DNA of 64,000 nucleotides from Algibacter amylolyticus (GTDB lineage Bacteria > Bacteroidota > Bacteroidia > Flavobacteriales > Flavobacteriaceae), in the NCBI RefSeq assembly GCF_014202225.1, contig NZ_JACHGE010000006.1:62001-126000 (forward strand). The letters run 5' to 3'. The translations under genes and the position numbers were made by a program. A model generated the notes under the pieces. It was not told where the DNA came from and searched no databases. It was given only the letters and a program-made list of their open reading frames with translations. Below, piece after piece: positions 1 through 8,571 of this stretch. Every line of letters starts with the position of its first letter. Positions within the stretch are counted from its first letter, which is position 1.

Positions 1-221
1 AACGTATAAGAGCCTTTTGCTAGTTTTTCAACCTTTACACCTAACTTTTTTAATAAGCTTATTAGTTTATTAACATCAACAATATCTGGGATATTATTAA
101 TCGTAACAAGTTCTGGAGTTAATAAAACAGCACATAAAATTTGTAATGCTTCGTTTTTGGCACCTTGAGGCTGTATTTTTCCTTTTAGTTGGTGACCACC
201 TTCAATTTTGAATGTTCCCAT
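1..221 (-). CDS. murA: UDP-N-acetylglucosamine 1-carboxyvinyltransferase MurA (N-terminal part)
   Basis: Partial gene; only the first 73 codons are in the window and the rest lies beyond position 1. MurA transfers enolpyruvate from PEP to UDP-GlcNAc, the first committed step of peptidoglycan synthesis in the cytoplasm. The peptide begins MGTFKIEGGHQLKGKI and carries the family's QGAKNEAL segment with Lys22 and Asn23, at the same numbering as in characterised MurA enzymes. The start ATG lies 7 bp after the stop of the DUF4290 gene, so the two are almost certainly co-transcribed. The order DUF493-DUF4290-murA is common in flavobacteria. Identification is firm despite the truncation. Confidence 0.93.
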   Translation of the reverse strand, partial: MGTFKIEGGHQLKGKIQPQGAKNEALQILCAVLLTPELVTINNIPDIVDVNKLISLLKKLGVKVEKLAKGSYT

Positions 222-228
222 GCTTTGA

Positions 229-882
229 TTAGTAGCGTTTTCTTTGACGGTTATTAGTATTCTTTTTCTGGTGCGTTTTCTTATTATTGTTGTTATTAGA
301 GTATTTCCCTTTAGTACGCAATAAACTTGTAGAGTCCGATAAATCCTCATCAGAATCCTTTAAGTTTAATTTACCTCCAGAAAGCTCGTATAAATGATCA
401 AAAATAACAGCATCCTCAACAGTGTCCTTATTCCAATTTAAAAAACACTTTTTCATGTGGTTTGCAATAGTATAAGTTAAAGCTTCTTTAAGCTCGCCCT
501 CTTCCCAAGTGTTTGCAACATCAATCATGGTTTTAATATTGTTTCCGTAAAAACGATATTTCGGGAAATTTTGTGGATATTCTAACGGGTCTGGACGCTC
601 TTCGTAAATTTCCTTGGTAGGAATTTCGTAAGGCGAATCTACATCCAATTCAAAATTAGACATTATAAAAAGCTGATCCCAAAGTTTATGCTGAAAATCT
701 GGAACATCTCTTAAGTGCGGTTGCATATTACCCATTACGGCAATAATAGCCTTAGCTACCTTATTACGTTCCTCTTTTGTTTCAAGTGTTTTAGCATGAT
801 TAATCATTTTTTGCATATGGCGACCATACTCAGGAATAATTAAATGTTCACGCTCGGTGTTGTATTCTAAATTATCTATCAA
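229..882 (-). CDS. DUF4290 domain-containing protein
   Basis: A 217-residue cytoplasmic protein without signal peptide or membrane segment. It matches DUF4290, a family of unknown function confined largely to Bacteroidota: it begins MIDNLEYNTEREHLIIPEYG and has the conserved family segment with RPDPLEYPQ near residue 97. The last ~35 residues are low-complexity and basic (Asn, Lys, Arg rich), probably disordered, and could bind nucleic acid; that last point is inference. It sits between the DUF493 gene (67 bp upstream) and murA (7 bp downstream) in a likely operon. Family assignment is confident; function is unknown. Confidence 0.88.
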   Translation of the reverse strand: MIDNLEYNTEREHLIIPEYGRHMQKMINHAKTLETKEERNKVAKAIIAVMGNMQPHLRDVPDFQHKLWDQLFIMSNFELDVDSPYEIPTKEIYEERPDPLEYPQNFPKYRFYGNNIKTMIDVANTWEEGELKEALTYTIANHMKKCFLNWNKDTVEDAVIFDHLYELSGGKLNLKDSDEDLSDSTSLLRTKGKYSNNNNNKKTHQKKNTNNRQRKRY

Positions 883-949
883 AATAAATGTGTAGAGTTA
901 TATATTTTTGCATGTAGTATTCTATGCAAGCGCAAAATACGAAAAAAAA

Positions 950-1243
950 CTAAAGACTAATCACACCCTCAACCTTTTCTGCAACTTCTTTGTATTTATT
1001 AATAACAGCATCAGGGTTTTTCATGGTAACATTAATAGAAACGCTAGTATATTTACCGTTTTTAGACTCTTTAGTTTCAATAACAGCGCCTAAATAATTA
1101 AAAATTGTTTCTATTTGCTCTATCTTTTCCTTATCAGAAATTACAATAAATTTATACAAATACTCACTAGGCCAAAGCGATGTATCTAGCAATTGCGATT
1201 TTAATTTTTTGTAAAACTCTTCAGAATTTGGAGGTGTGCTCAT
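950..1243 (-). CDS. DUF493 family protein (YbeD-like)
   Basis: A 97-residue protein resembling the DUF493/YbeD family, which has a small ACT-like alpha/beta fold and is proposed to act in regulation. The central KFIVISDKEKIEQIETIF segment and the later SVSINVTMKNPDAVINKYKE segment give the beta-alpha-beta pattern. No signal peptide is present, so it should be cytoplasmic. It is the first gene of the minus-strand DUF493-DUF4290-murA group. The start ATG at 1243 is chosen because no in-frame start lies nearby upstream and the N-terminus aligns with the family. The biochemical role is not established. Confidence 0.85.
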   Translation of the reverse strand: MSTPPNSEEFYKKLKSQLLDTSLWPSEYLYKFIVISDKEKIEQIETIFNYLGAVIETKESKNGKYTSVSINVTMKNPDAVINKYKEVAEKVEGVISL

Positions 1244-1310
1244 ATCTATAAAATTGAACTACAAATATACGGCACCAAACCACATTTAAAAACATAAAAT
1301 TTTATTATTT

Positions 1311-1437
1311 GGGCGCTACCATCCCGATAACAATCGGGAGGTCGGGCTTGAAGCTTGTCTTGAGCAAAGTCGAAAGGTTACAAGTCCTCGCACCTCCTAA
1401 GTCGGGCTGTGGGCTATCCACTACAATCCCTAGCGCA
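1311..1437. repeat. Intergenic palindromic repeat, copy 1
   Basis: The 305-bp gap 1244-1548 is largely filled by a non-coding element. Its ends are complementary (GGGCGCTACC at 1311-1320; CCCTAGCGC at 1428-1436), and it contains an internal hairpin, ATCCCGAT/ATCGGGA, near 1321-1351. The reverse complement aligns with the element at 7328-7415: both contain GGATAGCCCACAGCC, then GTGCGAGGACTTGTA, then GCCCGACC, in the same order. Copy 1 has an extra ~30-nt internal stretch. It resembles REP-like dispersed elements of flavobacterial genomes. No protein is encoded here. Confidence 0.8.
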
Positions 1438-1548
1438 ACTATCCGCAAGCAAAATCTAACACCAAAAACCACAGTCCATTTACAATAGTTAGGCATCTAC
1501 TTTTTTTTCAACATTAAAATTCCGATTTTTACAGCAAATAAAACAGCA

Positions 1549-2088
1549 TTGAGCACAAAAAAAATAGTAATTACAGGTGGTCCAGGAACCGGAAAATCTA
1601 CTTTAGTTAAAGCATTAATACAACAAGGCCATATCTGCCTCGAAGAAATTTCGCGTCAAGTAACCTTAAATGCTAAAAAGGATGGTGTAGACCAACTATT
1701 TTTAACCAACCCATTATTATTTAGCGAACTCCTTTTACAAGGCAGGCAACAACAATTTTTAGAAGCCGACCTCTATAAAAATAAAACCGTTTTTTTTGAT
1801 CGTGGTGTGCACGATGTACTTGCCTACATGGATTTTATTGGCGACACTTACCCCGACAACTTTGTGCAAACCTGTAAAAAAGCCACTTACAATTTGGTTT
1901 TTATATTAAAACCCTGGGAAGCCATTTACACAAGCGATAACGAGCGCTACGAAACCTTCGATCAAGCACAAAAAATACACGACCACCTAGTTAACACCTA
2001 CAAATCCTTTAATTACAAACTTATTGATGTACCTTTTGGTACCGTTAAAGAACGTACAGATTTTATTTTAAAAACAGTCAATATGTAA
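1549..2088 (+). CDS. AAA family ATPase (P-loop NTPase, AAA_28 type)
   Basis: A 179-residue P-loop protein with a textbook Walker A, GGPGTGKST, at residues 10-18. The following pattern (EEISRQVT near 34-41, FFDRGVHDVLAYMDF near 83-97) matches the AAA_28/NadR-like group of small nucleotide kinases and ATPases. A start must be assumed at TTG 1549, since no ATG lies in frame between the upstream stop and the Walker A; the upstream sequence is AT-rich without a clear ribosome-binding site. It ends one base before the recQ start, so the pair is translationally linked. Its substrate is unknown; nucleotide or nucleoside phosphorylation is possible. Confidence 0.82.
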   Translation: MSTKKIVITGGPGTGKSTLVKALIQQGHICLEEISRQVTLNAKKDGVDQLFLTNPLLFSELLLQGRQQQFLEADLYKNKTVFFDRGVHDVLAYMDFIGDTYPDNFVQTCKKATYNLVFILKPWEAIYTSDNERYETFDQAQKIHDHLVNTYKSFNYKLIDVPFGTVKERTDFILKTVNM

Positions 2089-2089
2089 T

Positions 2090-3997
2090 ATGGAGCACCC
2101 CATTAACATATTAGAACGCTATTGGAAATACACAAGTTTTAGGCCGCAACAAGAAGCCATAATTAATTCGGTTATTGCAGGCGAAGACACTTTTGTATTA
2201 CTCCCAACAGGTGGCGGAAAATCGATGTGCTTCCAAATTCCAGCTTTAGCAAAAAAAGGGATTTGCATAGTCGTATCGCCGTTAATAGCATTAATGAAAG
2301 ACCAGGTTTTAGCCTTAAATAACAAAGGCATAAAAGCCATGGCAATTACTAGCGGCATAAGTTATAAAGAGCTTGACACCCTTTTAGATAATTGTATTTA
2401 CGGTAACTACAAGTTTTTATACCTATCGCCAGAGCGTTTACAACAAGAGTTAGTGCAAAGTCGTATACAACAAATGCCGGTAAACTTAATAGCTGTAGAT
2501 GAGGCACATTGCATCTCGCAATGGGGAAGCGATTTTAGGCCAGCATACAAAAACATTACGTTATTACGCCAACTACAACCCAGTGTAAATGTGGTAGCCT
2601 TAACCGCTTCGGCAAAACCAGAAGTGGTTCAAGATATTGTAAACGAGTTGGATTTTATAGATCCTAAAATATTTAAACAATCGTTTTACAGGCCAAATTT
2701 GGCGTATATGGTTTTTCATGAAAATGATAAATATTATAGGCTGGAAACTATATTAAAAAAGTACAGCGCATCATCAATAATCTATGTTCGTAACCGAAAA
2801 CAAACACTAGATATAAGTGCCTTTCTAAGTTCTAAAAAAATTACTGCTACGCATTATCACGGCGGACTTTCAAATGTTGAGAAAGATGCAAACATGGCGG
2901 CTTGGTTAAACAACCAAAAACAGGTTATGGTAGCCACCAATGCCTTTGGTATGGGCATAGATAAGCCCGATGTAAAAACCGTTATTCATCTTACTTTACC
3001 CGAAAGTATTGAGAGTTATTTTCAAGAAGCTGGTCGTGTGGGACGAAATGGCGACAAAGCTTTTGCTGTAATTTTAAAAAACGATAGCGATAAAGCCTTG
3101 GTTAAAAACCAATTTTTAAGTGTATTACCCACGGTAAGCTTAGTTAAACAAGTGTACAGAAAGCTGTGTAACTATTTTCAAATATCGTATGGCGAAGGCG
3201 AATATTTAACCTTCGATTTCGATTTTAATACGTTTTGTAAAACCTATAAATTTAGTGCCATTACATGTTACAATGCGCTGTTAATATTAGATAGAAATAG
3301 TATAATAACCTTATCTAAACAATTTAAAAACAAGGTAACCGTACAATTTATAATTTCAAACAAAGCCTTGTTTAACTATTTGGAGACACACCAAAATTTC
3401 GGAATTATAGTAAAATCTATTTTACGCCTTTATGGCGGTGTTTTCGATCATGTTACAAAAATAGATCTGAAAAAGATTTGCGAAAAAGCAGCCATATCCG
3501 AGGGCAGATTAACCTACATATTGCAAGAATTAGAAAAGGACGAGATTATTACCTTAAACCTAGCAAAAACCGATGCACAGGTAACTTTTATTGAACCTCG
3601 CGAAGATGATAAAACCATAAACCGAATTGCTAAAACTATCGAGCAACAAAATAAATTAAAACAAGGGCAAGTAAAAGCCATGTTAGATTATGTTGAAAAC
3701 GAATTGGTTTGTAAAAGTATACAGCTACTCTCCTATTTTGGAGAAACCGAAGCTGAAAACTGTGGCATTTGCTCGGTGTGCATACAAGCGAAGCATGATA
3801 AAAAGAAACCTGTAGATGGTAAAACGCTTAAAAAACGTGTTATTGAGTTGCTTGAAAATGGCGACCAATCGTCGCGCGCTATGGTAAAACAATTGCAATG
3901 TGAGCAAGAGGTTTTAAAACCCGTACTAAAATTATTATTAGAACACCAAATAATTGTAATTACACCAACAAATACTTATAAATTAAGCCATTTATAG
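2090..3997 (+). CDS. recQ: ATP-dependent DNA helicase of the RecQ family
   Basis: A 635-residue superfamily 2 helicase that unwinds DNA 3'-5' in recombination and repair. Walker A is LLPTGGGKS with Lys44, and Walker B is the DEAH box at 137-140 followed by CISQWG. The helicase C domain has the GMGIDKPDV and SIESYFQEAGRVGRNG (motif VI) signatures. A zinc-binding region with the cysteines of CKSIQLLSYFGE...CGICSVC lies near 544-567, followed by a short winged-helix tail. No HRDC domain is apparent at this length. The start ATG is one base after the AAA ATPase stop, so the two genes form an operon. The family is clear; flavobacteria usually carry more than one RecQ, so the paralogue is uncertain. 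Confidence 0.93.
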   Translation: MEHPINILERYWKYTSFRPQQEAIINSVIAGEDTFVLLPTGGGKSMCFQIPALAKKGICIVVSPLIALMKDQVLALNNKGIKAMAITSGISYKELDTLLDNCIYGNYKFLYLSPERLQQELVQSRIQQMPVNLIAVDEAHCISQWGSDFRPAYKNITLLRQLQPSVNVVALTASAKPEVVQDIVNELDFIDPKIFKQSFYRPNLAYMVFHENDKYYRLETILKKYSASSIIYVRNRKQTLDISAFLSSKKITATHYHGGLSNVEKDANMAAWLNNQKQVMVATNAFGMGIDKPDVKTVIHLTLPESIESYFQEAGRVGRNGDKAFAVILKNDSDKALVKNQFLSVLPTVSLVKQVYRKLCNYFQISYGEGEYLTFDFDFNTFCKTYKFSAITCYNALLILDRNSIITLSKQFKNKVTVQFIISNKALFNYLETHQNFGIIVKSILRLYGGVFDHVTKIDLKKICEKAAISEGRLTYILQELEKDEIITLNLAKTDAQVTFIEPREDDKTINRIAKTIEQQNKLKQGQVKAMLDYVENELVCKSIQLLSYFGETEAENCGICSVCIQAKHDKKKPVDGKTLKKRVIELLENGDQSSRAMVKQLQCEQEVLKPVLKLLLEHQIIVITPTNTYKLSHL

Positions 3998-4037
3998 GTG
4001 TGTGCTACTTGACTTTGTAAAAATTTTCTAATACCTT

Positions 4038-4093
4038 CGTTTAACGTCGGATATAAAACGATTTCATATCCGTAAAAACATTGTGAAGCATTG
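4038..4093 (+). repeat. Palindromic boundary site upstream of the R-M gene
   Basis: A 56-bp site made of CGTTTAACG (4038-4046), a hairpin with stem CGGATAT/ATATCCG (4048-4054 and 4066-4072), and TTGTGAAGCATTG (4081-4093). The outer and inner blocks recur in inverted orientation on the far side of the R-M gene (CAACGCTTCACAA 7129-7141; CGTTAAACG 7260-7268). The site sits 48 bp before the R-M start codon, so it may also affect that gene's 5' untranslated region. Confidence 0.7.
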
Positions 4094-4141
4094 CGGAGAA
4101 TTATAAACTGATTTTAAATAAACTAAATAAAAGCATACTTA

Positions 4142-7123
4142 ATGAGTGAAGAACTAAAAGCTAATAACTACACAAAAAAAGGCGACAAATTCGGAGAGTT
4201 TGAATTCTTCAACATTGGTAAAACCAATTTATCTGAACTGAAAAAATACAAAATAGTTCCAAACATAGATTACGCAACTTACAAAAACACAATGCCAGAT
4301 GGTCTTCTAGTTGATAGAAGAAACAGAAAAGCACTTGAAGTAATAACTGTAATAGAGTTTAAGAATCATAATAAATTTGATACAGCTATTAAAAGAACTC
4401 AAGCTTTTGAACAATGTAGCACCTATTGTCAGCTAGTCGGAGCAAAATTTGGAATCATTACTGATACTAGAGAATTCTATTACTTAAACCCTTCTGGAAA
4501 TGATATCACTTACCTTGATGAAAAGAACAAAGAAAGGTCCTACAGCATAATACAAAATGAAGATGGTTATGATCTTAGTGTTAACTTCCCTATTTCTGTG
4601 GATGATCAAATTGAAGTTGATAAGGCACTAAAACTTATACAACGAATTACAAATTCAATCAGCGATACTTCTTCAAAACTTAAGCAAGAGCAAAAAATTA
4701 ATCCTAAAAATCTAGCCAAAAGTGTTTGGCAATCAATATGGCTTGCTAGTGGTGAAAACCCAGACAAATGCTTATCCACTTTTATCGAAATATTTATTTT
4801 TCGCTTTTTAAGTGACCTTGAAATTCTTCAAGAAAATGAAAGTGGAGTATCGGTTACTTTTGAGGCTGTTTTAAAACTTGATAAAAATAAATCTCTTAAA
4901 TATTATTTTAACAACGTTAGAAGTTATGTTAAAGAACTATTCCCAGAAAGTGATTTCGATAAGACTTCTATAATAAATGGCTTTGTTCTTGATCCAGAAA
5001 TAACTGAACATAACGCATTGTTTTCAAGCATTCTAAGTTCTTTTAATAAATTTCTTATTGATGATAAAGGAAACCCAATTAAACTAAATAATATAGAACC
5101 AGAATTTAAATCTAAAATTTACGAGGATTTCTTAAAGAAAAGTATCAGTCAAAAGAATTGGGGACAATTTTTCACACCAAGAAGTATTGTAAAAGCAATA
5201 ATTGAAATGTCAGGAATTGAATCACTTTCTCCAAACTCTGTCGTAGGTGATCCAGCTTGTGGTGTTGGTGGATTTCTATTAGAACCAACATTGTCTAAAA
5301 GAAGTTCTGACTATACTATTTCTAATGGCAAACTAAATTCAAAATTGATTTATTTAGGAGATGATAGAGACCCAAAAGTTATTATTCTAGCCAAAGCTAA
5401 TATGCTAATTCATTTGTCAGATTTGTTGGCAAATAATAGAACTATTTCAAGAAATATCTCAAAAAAAATAAATGAGACATTTAAGTCGTTTCATTCATCA
5501 ATATTAGGGTCTTTGACTGATTGTGCAACTGATAAATTTGATTTAATTCTTTCAAATCCGCCCTATGTTACAAAGGGTGTAACTAACTACAAAGATGCCA
5601 TTAAAGAAAGCGGAGAATTGACTGATTATTATACAGTTAACGGAATGGGAGTTGAAAGCTTTTTTATGGAAAAAATTATTAATAGTCTTAAAGAAAATGG
5701 AAAAGCCTTTGTGATTATTCCAGATGGAATTTTAAATAGAGTTCATGAAAATAAATTAAGAGGCTTCATCAAGAAACATTGTACAATAAATGCTATTATC
5801 TCTCTACCAATAGGAGCTTTTTACTCAACTTTAAAAAAGACATATATTCTAGCTATTTCCAAAAAAAGCACTGCTATTGTTCAAAAAGACAAAGTCTTTT
5901 CATACTTAATTAGTGATATAGGAGAAAGCCTTGATGTTTATAGAAGCCCAATCGAAAATAATGATCTTAAGGACATGGTTCGTCAGTTCAAGTATTTCAT
6001 GGCTGATAAAGATACTTTTGAGCCATTAAACATTAAATGCAAAACATTTGATATATCGCAATTCGCAAATGAGAATAATTGGTGTGTAGACAAATGGTGG
6101 TCAAGAGATGAAAAAGTAGAACTTGGAATTGAAGATTCAATTGATATAATTGATGTTGAGGAATTTAAAGATCAAACAGCAGCAATAGCAAAAAAATTAA
6201 CTGGTTTTAAAACTAAAATTAACGCAATTAATGTTGATTTAAAAAAAGAAGAACTTAACATAATTCCAGTTAAAATTTCATCATTATTTAATCTTAAACA
6301 AGGAGACTCTTTTTACACACAAAAACGAATTAGGGAAAATTCATGGCAAGGTGATATTCCCGTTTACTCATCCAACACAAAGGACAATGGAGTTTTAATT
6401 CATATTGATGAAAAACATATCAAACTCAAAGATAAAGTATATGATTACTGCCTGACTTGGGCAGTTGATGGCACTTCAGCAGGCCATTTATTCGTTAGAA
6501 ATAAAAAAAATAAATCAAGAAAAATTAATAAGAAATATCTATTTACTTTTAATAATCATTGCGGAGTTATGATCCCAAAGGAAAAGATTGAATTTTATTT
6601 AGATTGGTATAGACAAGGTGTTTATGTAGATTTAAGTCTTACTGAAGTTTACAGTTTCTTTGTTCGTTTAAAGGAAAGTTGTCCTAAAAAAAGCCTTACG
6701 TCAATTCAAAAAGTGCTAGCAGATATTTTTAATGACACTCTTAATTTAGAACAAAATTTAGATGAATTTAAATTTCAACTAGCAAAATGTGATTTTAAGA
6801 ATATTGAGGTCACTGAAAAAATAATTAAAAAACTACTTCCAATTAGCACAAAATTTCTTGTGGACAGGATTGATATTGATTTAGAATATGTAAGCCGTAA
6901 TGCGCAACCACTACTTTTTCAAAAAACAAGAAGTTATCGTAATCATAAAGTAGGTACTGGTCAAATCGTAGACGTAGAAATAAATATCCCAACTAATGAA
7001 GAAGGATATTTTGATTCAAAAAAAATGAAAGACATTGCCGCTGAGCAAATTAAATTGGAAAACATAAAAAACGAAATGTTGAAATCATTAGAGTCTCTCA
7101 GTCAATTGAATGTAGTGATCTAA
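4142..7123 (+). CDS. Single-chain restriction-modification enzyme (nuclease + N6-adenine methylase + specificity domain)
   Basis: A 993-residue protein combining three activities, as in type IIG or fused type I systems. The N-terminal part looks like an HsdR_N-type PD-(D/E)xK nuclease: Asp53, then Glu72-Phe-Lys74 in VIEFKN. The middle is a gamma-class N6-adenine methylase with motif I DPACGVGGF at 370-378 and catalytic NPPY at 472-475. The segment TPRSIVKAII near 344-353 is typical of HsdM. The C-terminal ~280 residues resemble one type I HsdS target-recognition domain (LFNLKQGDSFY near 716; VYSSNT; WAVDGTSAG; NNHCGVMIPK) followed by helices. No separate restriction helicase is nearby. It is bounded by inverted palindromic sites, a sign of acquisition. 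The recognition sequence cannot be predicted. Confidence 0.85.
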   Translation: MSEELKANNYTKKGDKFGEFEFFNIGKTNLSELKKYKIVPNIDYATYKNTMPDGLLVDRRNRKALEVITVIEFKNHNKFDTAIKRTQAFEQCSTYCQLVGAKFGIITDTREFYYLNPSGNDITYLDEKNKERSYSIIQNEDGYDLSVNFPISVDDQIEVDKALKLIQRITNSISDTSSKLKQEQKINPKNLAKSVWQSIWLASGENPDKCLSTFIEIFIFRFLSDLEILQENESGVSVTFEAVLKLDKNKSLKYYFNNVRSYVKELFPESDFDKTSIINGFVLDPEITEHNALFSSILSSFNKFLIDDKGNPIKLNNIEPEFKSKIYEDFLKKSISQKNWGQFFTPRSIVKAIIEMSGIESLSPNSVVGDPACGVGGFLLEPTLSKRSSDYTISNGKLNSKLIYLGDDRDPKVIILAKANMLIHLSDLLANNRTISRNISKKINETFKSFHSSILGSLTDCATDKFDLILSNPPYVTKGVTNYKDAIKESGELTDYYTVNGMGVESFFMEKIINSLKENGKAFVIIPDGILNRVHENKLRGFIKKHCTINAIISLPIGAFYSTLKKTYILAISKKSTAIVQKDKVFSYLISDIGESLDVYRSPIENNDLKDMVRQFKYFMADKDTFEPLNIKCKTFDISQFANENNWCVDKWWSRDEKVELGIEDSIDIIDVEEFKDQTAAIAKKLTGFKTKINAINVDLKKEELNIIPVKISSLFNLKQGDSFYTQKRIRENSWQGDIPVYSSNTKDNGVLIHIDEKHIKLKDKVYDYCLTWAVDGTSAGHLFVRNKKNKSRKINKKYLFTFNNHCGVMIPKEKIEFYLDWYRQGVYVDLSLTEVYSFFVRLKESCPKKSLTSIQKVLADIFNDTLNLEQNLDEFKFQLAKCDFKNIEVTEKIIKKLLPISTKFLVDRIDIDLEYVSRNAQPLLFQKTRSYRNHKVGTGQIVDVEINIPTNEEGYFDSKKMKDIAAEQIKLENIKNEMLKSLESLSQLNVVI

Positions 7124-7128
7124 ATTAA

Positions 7129-7268
7129 CAACGCTTCACAACAACGTATATAAAAAATAGCGGTTTAAGTGCCTAAACGAAAGATAAATATTAAAATAAA
7201 GGTCGGTTATAACCCGAAAATTTAGTGCTTAAAAACCCGCTACTTTTCATATACAAGACCGTTAAACG
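7129..7268 (-). repeat. Palindromic boundary site downstream of the R-M gene
   Basis: A 140-bp imperfect palindrome starting 5 bp after the R-M stop codon. It begins CAACGCTTCACAA (7129-7141) and ends CGTTAAACG (7260-7268). Its long arms, GTATATAAAAAATAGCGG (7146-7163) and CCGCTACTTTTCATATAC (7237-7254), are near-complementary. Read on the minus strand it has the same block order as the site at 4038-4093. Similar ~140-bp elements are familiar from intergenic regions of flavobacterial genomes. Together with the repeat at 7328-7415 it fills most of the 312-bp gap before fmt. Confidence 0.72.
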
Positions 7269-7327
7269 AACTTTTCCCAAAATCAAAACCAAATCAAATA
7301 AAAAAACAGAATTAAGCAAACATACCC

Positions 7328-7415
7328 GCGTTAGGGATTGAAAAGGATAGCCCACAGCCTGACGAAGGAAGTGCGAGGACTTGTATTGGAAAGCCCGACC
7401 CTTTATGGGTAACGC
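7328..7415. repeat. Intergenic palindromic repeat, copy 2
   Basis: An 88-bp element with complementary ends, GCGTTA (7328-7333) and TAACGC (7410-7415). It aligns with the reverse complement of the element at 1311-1437 through GGATAGCCCACAGCC, GTGCGAGGACTTGTA and GCCCGACC. It ends 20 bp before the fmt start codon, so it may shape the fmt leader. The two copies lie in opposite orientation. Confidence 0.78.
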
Positions 7416-7435
7416 TAAAATATAAAAGAAAAAAA

Positions 7436-8383
7436 ATGAAAGATTTAAGAATTGTTTTTATGGGTACGCCAGATTTTGCCGTTGCCACATTACAAACATT
7501 AGTAGAACATAATTATAATATAGTTGGTGTTATTACTGCACCAGACAAACCTGCTGGACGTGGCAGAAAACTTAATGAGAGTGCTGTAAAGCAATATGCC
7601 AAATCGCAAGATTTAACAATTTTTCAGCCTACAAACTTAAAAAGCGATAGTTTTATTGAAGAACTAAAGGCGGTTAATGCTAATCTTCAAATTGTAGTAG
7701 CTTTTAGAATGTTACCTAAAGTGGTATGGCAAATGCCTGAATATGGTACGTTTAACTTACATGCATCGCTACTACCAAACTACCGTGGTGCGGCTCCTAT
7801 TAATTGGGCTATAATTAATGGTGAAACAAAAACAGGTGTTTCTACATTTTTTATTGATGAGAAAATTGATACTGGCGATATGATTCTGCAAGAGGAAATT
7901 GCTATTAAGCCAGATGAGAATGCTGGAGATTTACATGATACGCTAATGGCTATTGGAAGCGAGTTGGTTTTAAAAACAGTTGGTTTTATTGAAAAAGGCA
8001 ACGTTGAAACTATTAAACAGAAGGACACGAGCGATATTAAAACGGCCTATAAACTTAATAAGGACAACTGCAAGATAGATTGGAATGCTCCTTTGGATGC
8101 TATTTTTAACCATATTAGAGGCCTATCGCCTTATCCTGCTGCTTGGTGTACCTTACTTAATGGTGATGATGCTTTAGATATTAAAATATATAAGGTAGAA
8201 AAAGAGAAAGAACTACATAATTTAGAGGTTGGAAAGATTATTTCTACAAAGAAGGAACTAAAGGTAGCAGTAATAAATGGTTACATAATTATTAAAGAAA
8301 TTAAACTTCCGGGTAAACGCGCTATGGATATAAAGTCGCTTTTAAACGGTTATACTTTTAATGAAAATGCTAAAATGCTGTAA
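7436..8383 (+). CDS. fmt: Methionyl-tRNA formyltransferase
   Basis: A 315-residue cytoplasmic enzyme that formylates Met-tRNA(fMet) using 10-formyl-THF, needed for translation initiation. The N-terminal Rossmann domain has MGTPDFAV at residues 9-16 and the PAGRGRKL loop near 39-46. The catalytic signature is NLHASLLPNYRGAAPINW with Asn107 and His109, followed by the DTGDM segment at 145-149. The C-terminal OB-like domain completes the usual length. The gene follows the repeat element and precedes the HU gene on the same strand. Family and function are confident. Confidence 0.95.
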   Translation: MKDLRIVFMGTPDFAVATLQTLVEHNYNIVGVITAPDKPAGRGRKLNESAVKQYAKSQDLTIFQPTNLKSDSFIEELKAVNANLQIVVAFRMLPKVVWQMPEYGTFNLHASLLPNYRGAAPINWAIINGETKTGVSTFFIDEKIDTGDMILQEEIAIKPDENAGDLHDTLMAIGSELVLKTVGFIEKGNVETIKQKDTSDIKTAYKLNKDNCKIDWNAPLDAIFNHIRGLSPYPAAWCTLLNGDDALDIKIYKVEKEKELHNLEVGKIISTKKELKVAVINGYIIIKEIKLPGKRAMDIKSLLNGYTFNENAKML

Positions 8384-8487
8384 AGCCTTATTATCACTCA
8401 TTTTACTAAAAACTCGACAAATAACGCTTCCTTTATTAACAAATGTCCTAAGTTATTAACAAAACCACGTATTTCCCTTGCTGTTAC

Positions 8488-8517
8488 TTGTGTGGTTGAA
8501 GAATCCGTATAAATTTG
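8488..8517 (+). promoter_or_regulatory. Promoter of the HU gene
   Basis: A good Bacteroidota-type promoter: TTG at 8488-8490, a 19-bp spacer, and the -7 element TAAATTTG at 8510-8517, matching the TAnnTTTG consensus. It lies 55 bp upstream of the HU start and indicates a separate, probably strong transcript for HU. Confidence 0.7.
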
Positions 8518-8571
8518 TAAAGGATTTAACAAAAATGTTTAACCGAATTATTAATAATTAAATTTTATATT

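Noticed and set aside
1305-1496. A 63-codon minus-strand reading frame
   Set aside because: It lies within the non-coding repeat 1311-1437 and its peptide only reflects the repeat sequence.
4038-7268. Integron attC sites flanking the R-M gene
   Set aside because: Sizes (56 and 140 bp) and GTTTAAC/GTTAAAC cores fit loosely, but the sites are inverted rather than direct and the second core does not match GTTRRRY. No integrase is present. Kept only as inverted palindromic sites.
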